A DNA stretch of 64,000 nt from Myceligenerans indicum (lineage in GTDB: Bacteria; Actinomycetota; Actinomycetes; Actinomycetales; Cellulomonadaceae): positions 33,393 to 97,392 of the forward strand of contig NZ_JABBYC010000013.1 of assembly GCF_016742955.1 (NCBI RefSeq). Direction: 5' to 3'. A program made the position numbers and the translations under genes. A model generated the notes under the pieces. It saw nothing but the letters and a program-made list of their open reading frames with translations, was not told the origin of the DNA and ran no database searches. Position 1 is the stretch's first letter. Every line of letters begins with the position of its first letter. This document shows, piece after piece, positions 17,112-26,117 of this stretch.

Positions 17112-18335
17112 TCAGTGCGCCGCCGCCGCGGGCACCAGCGGCTGACCGAGATCGGCGAGCATCTCACCGAACCACGGCGCCGACGTGTCGAACGCCTTGC
17201 CGCCCTCGATCCGCGGGAACGGGATGGCCTTGAGACGGTCGCCGTCGGTCTCGTCGTGCCCGATCACGCCGGACTCCGAGCGCAGCGCGCACTCGACGGC
17301 CAGATCCGTCATCGACTTGATCAGGCGCAGGTCCTCCGTGTTCGCCGCCGCCGCGCGCGAGTAGTAGCCGGACTTCTGCACCATGACCTTCTCGGCGCCC
17401 AGCTTCTCGGCGAACTGCTTGGCGAACCACTGACCCGGGTTCACGAAGTCGAGCTTCACGTGACCGAACGGGTCGCGCTGCACCTCCTCGCCGGCGGCCT
17501 CGAGCTGCGCGACGATCTCGTTCAGGCCCGCACCCTCGGACAGGAAGATGTTCACGTTGCCCTGCTCGTCCATGACGGCGCGCAGGCGCTTGGCCTCGGC
17601 GTCGATGTCGATCTCCAGCTCCGGCAGGAACACGGCGTGCACGTCCCAGCGCTCGCGGCTCAGGCCGAGGCTCGGCACCCACTCCTGGGTGTCCAGCCAC
17701 TTGCGGTACTCCGCGGCGGTCGCGGCGGTCAGCCAGCCGCAGTGCCGGCCCATGACCTCGTGGATGATCAGCATGCGGGGGCCCACGCGGTTCTCCCCGA
17801 TGACGTGCGCGGCGAACTTCGCACCCTCCTCGGCGGCGGTCCACGCGCCCAGCGACTGGCGGATCGGCACGACGTCGTTGTCGATGGTCTTGGGCAGGCC
17901 CACCACCGTCAGGTCGTAGTCGTTCTCGTGCAGGTAGGCGGCCAGGTCCGCAGCCGTCGTGTTCGTGTCGTCACCGCCGATGGTGTGCAGCACGTCCACG
18001 CCGTCCGCCTTCAGCCGCTCGGCGGCGACGTGCAGAGGGTTCTGCCCCTCCTGAACGAGCCCGCGCTTCACGCAGTCGGCGACGTTCGTCAGCTTCACGC
18101 GCGAGTTGCCGATCGGCGACCCGCCGAAGCGGTGCAGCACGCCCGCCTTCCGGCGCGCCTCGTCGTCGACGACGATCTTGGTGCCCGTCAGCAGGCCGTG
18201 GTAGCCGTGCTGGTAGGCGATGATCTCGATCGTGGGGTCGAGCTCCGTGTAACGCTCGATCAGCCCACCGACCGCGGACGACAGGCAGGGGGCGAAGCCC
18301 CCGGCGGTCAGCAGAGCCACGCGACGAACAGACAT
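17112..18335 (-). CDS. pfp: pyrophosphate-type 6-phosphofructokinase
   Basis: 407 residues of the phosphofructokinase family. Two residues point to pyrophosphate rather than ATP as phosphoryl donor: TIGGDDTNTT (second Asp where ATP enzymes have Gly) and GLPKTIDNDVV (Lys where ATP enzymes have Gly). Other motifs are LLTAGGFAPCLSS at the N-terminus and MGRHCGWLTA. The enzyme interconverts fructose 6-phosphate and fructose 1,6-bisphosphate, reversibly when PPi is used. ATG 18335 follows GAGAGGTG. aroG lies 28 bp downstream, so this gene leads a two-gene operon. Confidence 0.92.
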   Translation of the reverse strand: MSVRRVALLTAGGFAPCLSSAVGGLIERYTELDPTIEIIAYQHGYHGLLTGTKIVVDDEARRKAGVLHRFGGSPIGNSRVKLTNVADCVKRGLVQEGQNPLHVAAERLKADGVDVLHTIGGDDTNTTAADLAAYLHENDYDLTVVGLPKTIDNDVVPIRQSLGAWTAAEEGAKFAAHVIGENRVGPRMLIIHEVMGRHCGWLTAATAAEYRKWLDTQEWVPSLGLSRERWDVHAVFLPELEIDIDAEAKRLRAVMDEQGNVNIFLSEGAGLNEIVAQLEAAGEEVQRDPFGHVKLDFVNPGQWFAKQFAEKLGAEKVMVQKSGYYSRAAAANTEDLRLIKSMTDLAVECALRSESGVIGHDETDGDRLKAIPFPRIEGGKAFDTSAPWFGEMLADLGQPLVPAAAAH

Positions 18336-18507
18336 CGCAGATGCACCTCTCGGTTCGGGGAGTTCCTGCGGGCCGGTGCGCCATCCCGGCAGCACCCGCC
18401 CTGTCCTCGCCATCCTACTGACGCACCCCGGTGCAGGCCTTGTGCTTGTCCACAGATCGATCAGCTCGGATCGATCAGCACGAACCGATCACGCCCGGCC
18501 GTCGGCC

Positions 18508-19248
18508 TCATTCGCGGCGCGAGGGCCGCTGCGTCGGCAGGTAGCGCGTCGCCGGCGTCGGCGCCCGGCCCGCCGTCGTGCTCGCCTTCTCCGTCGCCGC
18601 GTAGACGTCGACGTACTCCTGGTCGGACAGCGCCAGGATCGCCTCCATGATCTCGTCGGCGACCCGGCGCAGCGTGGCGTGGTCGGTCGCCTTGTCGGCC
18701 AGGTGGGAGAAGTCGAGCGGCTCGCCGATGCGGGCGCCCAGCGGCATGAACCGCGGCACGGTGCGCCCCACCGGCTGAGCCTCGTCGGTACCGACCATCA
18801 CGACCGGGATCACCGGGACGCCGGACTCCAGCGCCATCCGCGCCACCCCGGTCTTGGCCTTGTACAGCCGCCCGTCGGGGCTCCGCGTCCCCTCGGGATA
18901 GATCCCGAGCAGATCGCCGTCGGCCAGGACGCGCAACCCCGTGTTGATCGCGGCCTCGCTCGCGGCCCCACCCGACCGGTCGATCGGGATCGTCCCGATC
19001 CCCGTCATGAACCAGGCCGTGACCCGGCCCTTGAGGCCGCGACCCGTGAAGTAGTCGGACTTGCCGAGGAACTTGACCTGCCGGGGAAGCATCAGCGGGA
19101 GGATGAACGAGTCGATCACGGCGAGATGGTTGCCCGCCAGGATCGCCGCGCCGCGGCGGGGCACGTTCCTGCGGCCCTCGACCCACGGCCGGTAGGCGAG
19201 CCTCAGCAGCGGCCCGACCAGGATGTGCTTCATCACCCAGTAGAACAA
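18508..19248 (-). CDS. PlsC-type 1-acylglycerol-3-phosphate acyltransferase
   Basis: 246 residues. The acyltransferase motifs are in order: NHLAVIDSF (the catalytic NHxxxxD), GTIPIDRSGG, YPEGTRSPDG and VPVIPVVMVG. A hydrophobic N-terminal stretch suggests membrane attachment. It should acylate lysophosphatidic acid or a related lysolipid in phospholipid synthesis; it matches M. tuberculosis Rv2182c in order. The TTG at 19248 is chosen because a GGAGG box lies just upstream; ATG 19233 is the alternative. Longer upstream frames overlap the divergent gene and lack homology. The C-terminal 35 residues are Arg/Thr/Pro-rich and probably disordered. Confidence 0.85.
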   Translation of the reverse strand: MFYWVMKHILVGPLLRLAYRPWVEGRRNVPRRGAAILAGNHLAVIDSFILPLMLPRQVKFLGKSDYFTGRGLKGRVTAWFMTGIGTIPIDRSGGAASEAAINTGLRVLADGDLLGIYPEGTRSPDGRLYKAKTGVARMALESGVPVIPVVMVGTDEAQPVGRTVPRFMPLGARIGEPLDFSHLADKATDHATLRRVADEIMEAILALSDQEYVDVYAATEKASTTAGRAPTPATRYLPTQRPSRRE

Positions 19249-19302
19249 GAGTCCTCCTCGCACGGCGTCGTGCCGGAGTCCTTCGCGGCCCGACATCCAA
19301 AT

Positions 19303-19308
19303 TAGAGT
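19303..19308 (+). promoter_or_regulatory. -10-like TAGAGT
   Basis: TAGAGT ends 7 nt before ATG 19316, between divergent genes. Confidence 0.4.
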
Positions 19309-19315
19309 GTGCCTC

Positions 19316-19978
19316 ATGGCCGCTTCGAACACGGACGACCGCGACGACGACCTGCCCGATGAGCCGACACCTCCCGCAGACCGTAGCGAAGACGCTGGTG
19401 GAGAAACCAACGACCACGCGCCGGGCACCGGCGAGCTGCCCGACGAGACCGTCGACGCGCGCTTCGCCGACCTCGTGGCCTCGCTGGGCGACCTCGGCAC
19501 GAGCGCGACCGGTCCTGCGACACGGACGTCGCTGCCGGACGCGTCCGACCCGCGAATCACACCGAAGGGGGCCGGTGACCCGCACGAGGCGGGCGACGAT
19601 CCCGGCCCGACCGCTCCCGCCGGCGACGCCGGAAGCCCGACCGCGCCACCGGCGCGCGCGTCAGGCCCGCGCGACTGGCCGGTCACACCCGAGGTGGAAG
19701 CCCTGGAGGAGGCCGAGAGCCACTTCACGCCCCCCGAGCCCGAACCCCTGCTGAGCGACAAGGACCCGCTGCTCACGATGGCATGGATCGCCGTGGCCGG
19801 TATTCCCGTCCTCGCGCTGCTGAGCGTCATCGCCGTGGCCGCGATCCCCGCGCTGCACATCCCGGCTCTGGTGGGCCAGGTCGCGTTGGGACTCTTCGTC
19901 GCCGGACTCGGCGTGCTGCTCTGGCGCATGCCGCACCACCGCGACCCGGAGGACGACGACCCGGGCGCCGTCGTGTGA
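19316..19978 (+). CDS. acidic two-span membrane protein, unknown function
   Basis: 220 residues. Residues 1-150 are rich in Asp, Glu, Pro, Thr and Ala and look disordered. Two hydrophobic segments follow: MAWIAVAGIPVLALLSVIAV and a second of similar length ending GLGVLLWRM. A short acidic tail (DPEDDDPGAVV) closes the protein. I do not recognise a family. Both termini are probably cytoplasmic. It is divergent from the plsC-like gene (67 bp apart) and convergent with the acyl-CoA ligase, from which a long hairpin separates it. Confidence 0.65.
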   Translation: MAASNTDDRDDDLPDEPTPPADRSEDAGGETNDHAPGTGELPDETVDARFADLVASLGDLGTSATGPATRTSLPDASDPRITPKGAGDPHEAGDDPGPTAPAGDAGSPTAPPARASGPRDWPVTPEVEALEEAESHFTPPEPEPLLSDKDPLLTMAWIAVAGIPVLALLSVIAVAAIPALHIPALVGQVALGLFVAGLGVLLWRMPHHRDPEDDDPGAVV

Positions 19979-19979
19979 C

Positions 19980-20022
19980 GCCACGGCCGGCTCGACCACC
20001 AGGTGGTGGAGCCGGCCGTGGC
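19980..20022. terminator. 21-bp-arm bidirectional hairpin
   Basis: Arms 19980-20000 and 20002-20022 pair with a single mismatch, and they fill the 59-bp gap between two convergent stops. It lacks a T-run on both strands. Confidence 0.65.
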
Positions 20023-20037
20023 TCGCCACCCCGGCCG

Positions 20038-21861
20038 TCAGACCAGGTGCAGCGAGTCCTTGTTCTTGTCCGCGTACAGGCGCTCCACCTCGGGGTCGAA
20101 GTCCTTGAGGACCACTCCGCGGCGAACCGACTGCTTCGGCGTGAGATATCCGTTCTCGATGGTCAGGTCCCCCGGGATGACCACGTACTTGCGGATCGAC
20201 TCCGCCTTGGACACGGCGTCGTTCGCCCGCTTGACCACCTGGTCCAGCGCCGCGAGCACATCGGGGTCCGTGCGCGCCTCCTCGGGACTCATCGCCGGCT
20301 TGCCCTGCATCTTCAGCCAGCCCGGCAGGCCCTCCGCGTCGATGGTGACCATCGCGCCGATGAACGGCTTGTTGTCGCCGACGACGACGCACTGGCTGAC
20401 CAGGGCGTGCGCGCGGATGCGATCCTCCAGCACCGACGGCGCCACGTTCTTGCCGCCGGCCGTGACGATGATCTCCTTCTTGCGGCCGGTGATGGTCAGG
20501 AAGCCGCGGTCGTCGATCTCCCCGAGGTCCCCGGTGCGGAACCAGCCGTCGTCGGTGAACGCCTCCGCGGTCGCCTGGGGGTTGTCGTGGTAGGCGCCGA
20601 AGATCCCGTGTCCCTTGAGCAGGACCTCGCCGTCGTCGGCGATGGCCATGCCGCAGCCCGGCAGGGCGAGGCCGACCGACCCGATCTTCTGGGCGCTCGG
20701 CTTGTTCACACTGGTGGGTGCGGTGGACTCGGTGAGGCCGTAGCCCTCGAGGATGTTGATCCCCAGGCCGCGGTAGAAGTGCCCGAGCCGCTCCCCCAGC
20801 GGGCCGCCGCCCGAGACCGCGTACTTCGCGTTGCCGCCGAGCTTCGCGCGCAGCTTGGAGAAGACGAGGGTGTCGGCGACCTTGTGCCGGATCCGCAGGC
20901 CGAGGCTCGGGCCCGACGGCGCGTCCAGCGCGCGCGAGTAGGCGATCCCCGTCCGGGCGGCCCAGTGGAAGATCTTCACCTTGCCGCCGGCGGCCGCGGT
21001 CTGCTCGGCCGTGTTGTACACCTTCTCGAACACGCGCGGGACGGCGAGGATGAAGGTGGGCTTGAAGCTGCCGAGCTGGTCGACGAGCGTGCTCGTGTCG
21101 CCCCAGTGCCCGGTGGTCGTCCCGGCGGCCACGGCGAGCACGTGGATGAACCGGGCGAAGACGTGGGCCATGGGGATGAACAGGAGCGTGCGACCGGCCT
21201 CGGCGAACACCTCCGGGTTGTCCTTGACGGCGTTGACCGCGAGCGAGGCGAAGTTGCGGTGGCTGAGCTCCACACCCTTCGGACGCCCGGTCGTGCCCGA
21301 GGTGTAGATGATCGTGGCGAGGTCGTCCAGGACGGCGAGCGCACGACGGCGTTCGATCTCGGCATCCTCGACGCCTGCGCCGTCGGCGACGAGGGCGTCG
21401 ACCGCACCGGCCTCGATCACGAGGATCTCCCGCAGGCCACCGAGCGAGTCGTGCACCTCGCTGACCGTGTCGGCGTGTTCGGCGGTCTCGGCGAGTACGA
21501 GGGTGACCTTCGCGTCGCTGCAGATCCACTCGACCTGTTCGGCGCTCGAGGTCTCGTAGATCGGTACGGTGACCGCTCCGGCGGCCCAGATGGCGAAGTC
21601 CAGCAACGCCCACTCGTACCGGGTGGCGGACATGATGGCGACACTGTCACCCGGCTCGACACCGCGTGCGACCAGTCCCTTCGCGACGGCAACGACCTGG
21701 GCGTCGAAGTCGCGCGCGCTGACGGGGATCCAACCGCCCTTGCCGTCCGGTCGTTCCATCAGGTGCTTGGACGGATCAACGGCGACCCGGTCGGTGAGCA
21801 CCTTGTTGGTGTTGTACGTAGGGGGCAGCTCGACGAGCTGCGGTGCGTGGACCTCGTTCAT
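20038..21861 (-). CDS. long-chain fatty acid--CoA ligase (FadD15-like)
   Basis: 607 residues of the ANL adenylating superfamily. Core motifs are IIYTSGTTGRPKGVELSH (P-loop-like), GYGLTEST, DGWFRTGDLGEID (the Asp that binds ribose) and ITGRKKEIIVTAGGKNVAP (hinge and A-domain Lys region). It activates fatty acids to acyl-adenylates, then acyl-CoA, at the cytoplasmic face. The order next to plsC-like and exonuclease genes parallels M. tuberculosis fadD15 (Rv2187). ATG 21861 follows CTGGAG; twelve upstream in-frame codons were rejected for lack of a ribosome-binding site. The C-terminal KQSVRRGVVLKDFDPEVERLY is typical of the long-chain class. Confidence 0.92.
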   Translation of the reverse strand: MNEVHAPQLVELPPTYNTNKVLTDRVAVDPSKHLMERPDGKGGWIPVSARDFDAQVVAVAKGLVARGVEPGDSVAIMSATRYEWALLDFAIWAAGAVTVPIYETSSAEQVEWICSDAKVTLVLAETAEHADTVSEVHDSLGGLREILVIEAGAVDALVADGAGVEDAEIERRRALAVLDDLATIIYTSGTTGRPKGVELSHRNFASLAVNAVKDNPEVFAEAGRTLLFIPMAHVFARFIHVLAVAAGTTTGHWGDTSTLVDQLGSFKPTFILAVPRVFEKVYNTAEQTAAAGGKVKIFHWAARTGIAYSRALDAPSGPSLGLRIRHKVADTLVFSKLRAKLGGNAKYAVSGGGPLGERLGHFYRGLGINILEGYGLTESTAPTSVNKPSAQKIGSVGLALPGCGMAIADDGEVLLKGHGIFGAYHDNPQATAEAFTDDGWFRTGDLGEIDDRGFLTITGRKKEIIVTAGGKNVAPSVLEDRIRAHALVSQCVVVGDNKPFIGAMVTIDAEGLPGWLKMQGKPAMSPEEARTDPDVLAALDQVVKRANDAVSKAESIRKYVVIPGDLTIENGYLTPKQSVRRGVVLKDFDPEVERLYADKNKDSLHLV

Positions 21862-22115
21862 GCTGACTCCAGTGGCAGTAAAGATCGTGGCTGCCAAGAT
21901 ACCGGCAAACCCCCTCCCGGAGGTACACCGAGTCTCAGCGTTTCGTGAGATTGCGTCTCACAGGATGGCGGCCCGCTCCGGGGTCAGCACGCGGACGAGG
22001 TGCATCGGTCACGTCACGGACGGATACTCTGGTGTTCCGCGCCCGTGCGTCGGCCTTCGGGGCCGGGACACGGGCGCTCGCCACGAGGATCCCTGCGACA
22101 GTGAAGGACGACGTC

Positions 22116-23060
22116 ATGCACGCCATCGGAGTCGACATCGGCGGCACCAAGATCGCCGTGGGCGTGGTCGACGAGGACGGGCGGATCCTCGCCCAGGTGC
22201 GGCGCGAGACCGTGGCCGACGACGTGGCCGACATCGACCGTGCCATCGCGGACGCCGTGACCGAGCTGACCAAGGAGCACGAGGTCGGCGCGATCGGGCT
22301 GGCCGCGGCCGGCTTCGTGAGCCCCGACCGCAAGGGCGTGAACTTCGCGCCCAACATCGCCTGGCGCGAGTACCCGCTCGCGGAGAAGGTGGGCGCCCTC
22401 ATCGACTCCGACGCACCCATCGTCGTCGAGAACGACGCCAACGCCGCCGGCTGGGCCGAGTTCCGGTTCGGCGCCGGCCGGTCGGCCACCGACATGATCA
22501 TGCTGACGGTCGGGACCGGCCTGGGCGGTGCCGTCATCGTGGGCGGCGAGCTGGTACGCGGCAAGTGGGGCGTCGGCGCCGAGGTGGGGCACATGCGCGT
22601 GGTGCCGGACGGCCACTACTGCGGCTGCGGGCACGAGGGGTGCTGGGAGCAGTACGCGTCCGGTTCCGCCCTGGTCCGCGACGCGCAGCACGCCGCCGTG
22701 GCCCAGCCGGAGCGCGCCGCGCGGCTGCTGGAGCTGGCCGGCGGATCCCCGGCCGACATCCGCGGGCCGCAGATCACCCGCGCCGCCAAGGACGGCGACG
22801 AGCTGGCGATCGAGCTCCTCGCGACCCTGGGCAAATGGATCGGCGAGGGTGCGGCGTCCGTGGCGGCACTGCTCGACCCGGAGATCTTCGTGATCGGCGG
22901 AGGGGTGGGTGCTGCCGGCGAGCTGCTGCTCGGACCGGTGCGGCACGGCTACGAGGCTCAGCTCTCGGCGCTGGGGCACCGCCCGGTGGCACAGATCGAG
23001 CTTGCCCGGCACGGCAACGAGGCGGGCATCGTCGGAGCGGCGGACCTGGCACGACGCTGA
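22116..23060 (+). CDS. glk: ROK-family glucokinase
   Basis: 314 residues. The N-terminal phosphate motif is IGVDIGGTKIAVGVVD. VENDANAAGWAE carries the catalytic Asp. The ROK signature includes TVGTGLGGAVIVGGEL and VGHMRVVPDGHYCGCGHEGCWE, in which one His and three Cys bind structural zinc. It phosphorylates glucose with ATP (or polyphosphate in some actinobacteria) at the start of glycolysis, and members also take part in glucose repression in Streptomyces. AAGGA lies 8 nt before ATG 22116. A TACTCT at 22024-22029 may be the promoter. Only 22 bp separate it from the convergent lipoprotein gene. Confidence 0.92.
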   Translation: MHAIGVDIGGTKIAVGVVDEDGRILAQVRRETVADDVADIDRAIADAVTELTKEHEVGAIGLAAAGFVSPDRKGVNFAPNIAWREYPLAEKVGALIDSDAPIVVENDANAAGWAEFRFGAGRSATDMIMLTVGTGLGGAVIVGGELVRGKWGVGAEVGHMRVVPDGHYCGCGHEGCWEQYASGSALVRDAQHAAVAQPERAARLLELAGGSPADIRGPQITRAAKDGDELAIELLATLGKWIGEGAASVAALLDPEIFVIGGGVGAAGELLLGPVRHGYEAQLSALGHRPVAQIELARHGNEAGIVGAADLARR

Positions 23061-23082
23061 GGCCGGCCGGCCCGCCGCACGA

Positions 23083-23937
23083 TCACATGCCCATCTCGGA
23101 GGCCTCGATGGTCTGGTCCGCGGGGGGAGCTGTGATCTCGATGGGCTCGCCCTGGTCGGTGATGTCCACCGTGACGACGAAGTCCTGCCCGTCCTCGACC
23201 ATCTTGCTGATCACCCGGTGGGGGACATCGTCGTCGTCGAGGAAGTACTCGAACTCCATCGAGCCCATCTCCTCGGCCATGGACTTGTCGACGCCGAGAG
23301 CCTCGAGGTCCTTCGCCTTCGACAGGTCGACCACCACCGTGTAGTGGTGGGTCTCGATCCCGTTGATCGTCTCGGTGCCCACCTCGGTCACCTCCGAGAC
23401 GGCACCGTCCATCGCCTCGGCCTGGCCGGCGATGTTCGCCTGCTCGAGCTGCTCCATCATCCCGTCGAGCTCGGCGGCCGCACTGTCCTCACCGCTCACG
23501 TGCATGTACTTGCCCTGGGTGATCGGCCCCATGTTCATGTAGAAGTCGCCGTCGACCAGGATCATGTCGATGTTCGCCTCTTCGATGTCCATCGACATCT
23601 GCAGCGCGGTCTCGGCAACGGTGTCGCCGGCCACCATCGCGCCCTTCATGGTGGCGTCCAGCATGCTCTGCGCCTCGGCCCCCGCCCCGGAGAACGTCGC
23701 CGTGTAGCGCATCGTGCTCATGGCCGCCTGGGCGGCCGTCGAACGGTCGACGAAGTCCGACACCGACAGCGCCGCATAGCCGGCCTCGGTCGCCTCGCTC
23801 TCGGCGGTCGCGGTCGCGGTCGCGCCATCGGAAGCGGCGGTGAGGTCGGGCGTGTCCGCCTGGGACTGGCATGCCGTCAGCGCCGCTGCGGTGACGCCCG
23901 CGGTCAGCAGCGCAGCGATCTTGCGGGTGATTCCCAC
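23083..23937 (-). CDS. LppX/LprG-like lipoprotein
   Basis: 284 residues. A signal sequence ends in the lipobox ALTAC. A short Thr/Ala linker follows, then a domain with MRYTATFSGAGAEAQSMLDA, VDGDFYMNMG, ETINGIETHHYTVVVDLSKA and EYFLDDDDVPHRV. This pattern is like the half-barrel lipid-binding lipoproteins LppX/LprG and LolA. Such proteins carry lipids or glycolipids across the envelope; the cargo here is unknown. GTG 23937 is preceded by GAGGAGG. It stands alone between convergent glk and the divergent exonuclease gene. Confidence 0.72.
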   Translation of the reverse strand: MGITRKIAALLTAGVTAAALTACQSQADTPDLTAASDGATATATAESEATEAGYAALSVSDFVDRSTAAQAAMSTMRYTATFSGAGAEAQSMLDATMKGAMVAGDTVAETALQMSMDIEEANIDMILVDGDFYMNMGPITQGKYMHVSGEDSAAAELDGMMEQLEQANIAGQAEAMDGAVSEVTEVGTETINGIETHHYTVVVDLSKAKDLEALGVDKSMAEEMGSMEFEYFLDDDDVPHRVISKMVEDGQDFVVTVDITDQGEPIEITAPPADQTIEASEMGM

Positions 23938-24123
23938 CTGCGTGTCCTCCTCTGTGTGCCGGTCGCCGCCCGATGTCCGGTGCGGCTGACCAACCGGCTA
24001 CGTGGACATCGTTCTTTCCGAAAGATACTTGTCGCAAGCCGTTTTGGTGTGCTATGTGGGCGAGGTCCGGCCGAGATTTCACCCGGTTCGGCGCGACGGG
24101 CCGTTCGTGTCACTGAGCCGTAC

Positions 24124-24129
24124 TACTGT
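24124..24129 (+). promoter_or_regulatory. -10-like TACTGT for exonuclease gene
   Basis: TACTGT ends 8 nt before GTG 24138. Confidence 0.4.
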
Positions 24130-24137
24130 TCGGGGCC

Positions 24138-26117
24138 GTGAGCACCACTGGGTACCAGGCCTCGTTCGACGAACTCGGGACGCCCCTGCGGGACGTCACG
24201 TTCGTCGTGGTGGACCTCGAGACCACCGGGACGCGGGCGAGCGAGGGCGGGATCACCGAGATCGGGGCCGTGAAGGTGTGCGGCGGCGCCAAGCTCGGGG
24301 AGTTCCAGTCACTGGTGAACCCGGGTCGGCCGGTCCCCGCGTTCGTGGCACGCCTGACAGGGATCACGAACGCGATGGTGGCCACCGCCCCGGACATCGA
24401 GAAGGTGCTGCCCAGCTTCCTGGAGTTCGCCCACGGATCGGTGCTGGTGGCGCACAACGCCCCGTTCGACGTCGGCTTCCTCAGGGCGGCGTGCGAACGC
24501 CTGGACTACCCGTGGCCGGGATTCCCGGTGGTGGACACGGTTCCGCTGGCCCGCAAGGTGGTCACGCGGGACGAGGCGCCCAATCACAAGCTGGCCACTC
24601 TCGCACGCCTCTTCCGTGCCGAGGTGGCGCCCGACCACCGCGCGCTCTCGGACGCGCGCGCCACGGTGGACGTCCTGCACGCCCTGTTCGACCGGCTCGC
24701 CCCTCTGGGCGTCACGCACCTGGAGGACCTGCGCACCGCAGCCGATCCGGTGCCCCCCGAGGTGCGCGCCAAGCGCCACCTGGCCGACGGCCTGCCGCAG
24801 GCGCCCGGTGTCTACCTGTTCCGCGGCCCGGACGACGAGGTGCTGTACGTCGGCACCAGCACGAACATCCACAAGCGGGTCCGCTCCTACTTCACCGCCG
24901 CGGAGAAGCGTCGCCGGGTCACGGAGATGGTGCGGATCGCCGAGCAGGTCACACCGGTCGTGTGCGCGACACCCCTGGAGGCGCAGGTCCGCGAGCTGCG
25001 CCTGATCGCCGAGCACGAGCCCCGGTACAACCGGCGCTCCAAGCATCCGGAGCGCGCGGTGTGGGTGCGGCTCACCGACGAGCCCTACCCGCGGCTCTCG
25101 GTGGTCCGGGACACGGCCTCAGGGCTCGCCCACATCGGGCCGTTCGGCGGGGCACGCGCCGCGAAGGAGGCGGTGGCAGCACTGCACGACGCCCTGCCGC
25201 TGCGCCAGTGCACGGCACGCATCGCGCGCGTCCCGCGACAGCCCGGCAGCCCGTGCGCGCTGGCCGGGATGGGGCGCTGCTCGGCGCCCTGCGTCACCGC
25301 CGACGGCCCGGACGAGTCGTACGACGACGTGTCGGCAACGGCGCAGGAGGTACTCGGCGGCGATCCCTCGCCCGTCGTCGAGGCGCTGTCGGCCCGCATC
25401 GCGAAGCTCGCCGCCCAGGAGCGCTTCGAGGAGGCCGGTGAGGTGACGCGGCGGCTGCGGGCCTTCGTGCACGGTGCCCGCCGCGCCCAGCGCCTGGACC
25501 CCCTCGCGCGGTGCGTGGAGCTCATCGCGGCGCGCCCCGCGGGCGTGAACGGTGCGCCGGGCCGGCCGGGCGGCTGGGAAGTGGTGGTCGTGCGACACGG
25601 ACGCCTGGCCGGAACTGCCGTGAGCACGCCGGAGGACGACGTGCTGGAGCTGGTCGCAGCCGTGCGGGCGACGGCGGAGGCCGTCGCGCCGCCGGTCGCC
25701 CCGGCCCCGGCCTGCCATCCCGAAGAGGCGGACCTCCTGCTCGGCTGGCTCGACCAGCCGGGCGTGCGGCTCGTCGCCGTCGACGGCGAGCTCACCTGTC
25801 CGGTACGCGGCGCCGCCGCCCACGCGGACCTCGCGTGGGCGGCGGACAGGGTGCGCGAAGAGGTCTCGGCACCTGGACCCGGGGACGACGACGGCACGAC
25901 GTCCGGCGTCACCCCAGGACCGCCGTCGGACACCGTGCCGACGACGGCGCCGGGCGCCCCCTCAGTCCCCGACCAGCAGCTCGAGGGTGGCAGCCGCACC
26001 GATGGTGTGGAGCCTGTCGAGCGTGTCGAGGTACGGCCGGGTGAACCGGGGATCGTCGACGAGATCCCCGAACAGGCTGGGATCCCGCAGGAACGCGAGC
26101 GGGTCGGACCGCTGTGA
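24138..26117 (+). CDS. DEDD exonuclease fused to a UvrC/Cho-like GIY-YIG nuclease
   Basis: 659 residues, two nucleases in one chain. Residues 18-190 are a DNA polymerase III epsilon-type 3'-5' exonuclease: VVVDLETTG (metal Asp and Glu), AHNAPFDVGFL and a closing DHRALSDARATVDVL. Residues about 215-310 are GIY-YIG: APGVYLFRGPDDEVLYVGTS and TNIHKRVRSYFT. A UvrC-like Cys region (MGRCSAPC) and a UvrB-binding-like helix (ARIAKLAAQERFEEA) follow. The layout matches M. tuberculosis Rv2191 and suggests nicking followed by trimming of damaged DNA. The last 50 or so residues lie antisense to the convergent dehydrogenase gene (156-bp overlap) and look like read-through. GTG 24138 is 8 nt from TACTGT. 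Confidence 0.85.
   Translation: MSTTGYQASFDELGTPLRDVTFVVVDLETTGTRASEGGITEIGAVKVCGGAKLGEFQSLVNPGRPVPAFVARLTGITNAMVATAPDIEKVLPSFLEFAHGSVLVAHNAPFDVGFLRAACERLDYPWPGFPVVDTVPLARKVVTRDEAPNHKLATLARLFRAEVAPDHRALSDARATVDVLHALFDRLAPLGVTHLEDLRTAADPVPPEVRAKRHLADGLPQAPGVYLFRGPDDEVLYVGTSTNIHKRVRSYFTAAEKRRRVTEMVRIAEQVTPVVCATPLEAQVRELRLIAEHEPRYNRRSKHPERAVWVRLTDEPYPRLSVVRDTASGLAHIGPFGGARAAKEAVAALHDALPLRQCTARIARVPRQPGSPCALAGMGRCSAPCVTADGPDESYDDVSATAQEVLGGDPSPVVEALSARIAKLAAQERFEEAGEVTRRLRAFVHGARRAQRLDPLARCVELIAARPAGVNGAPGRPGGWEVVVVRHGRLAGTAVSTPEDDVLELVAAVRATAEAVAPPVAPAPACHPEEADLLLGWLDQPGVRLVAVDGELTCPVRGAAAHADLAWAADRVREEVSAPGPGDDDGTTSGVTPGPPSDTVPTTAPGAPSVPDQQLEGGSRTDGVEPVERVEVRPGEPGIVDEIPEQAGIPQERERVGPL

Noticed and set aside
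17076..18650. 524-residue rightward frame over the phosphofructokinase gene
   Set aside because: Antisense to a gene with complete PPi-PFK motifs.
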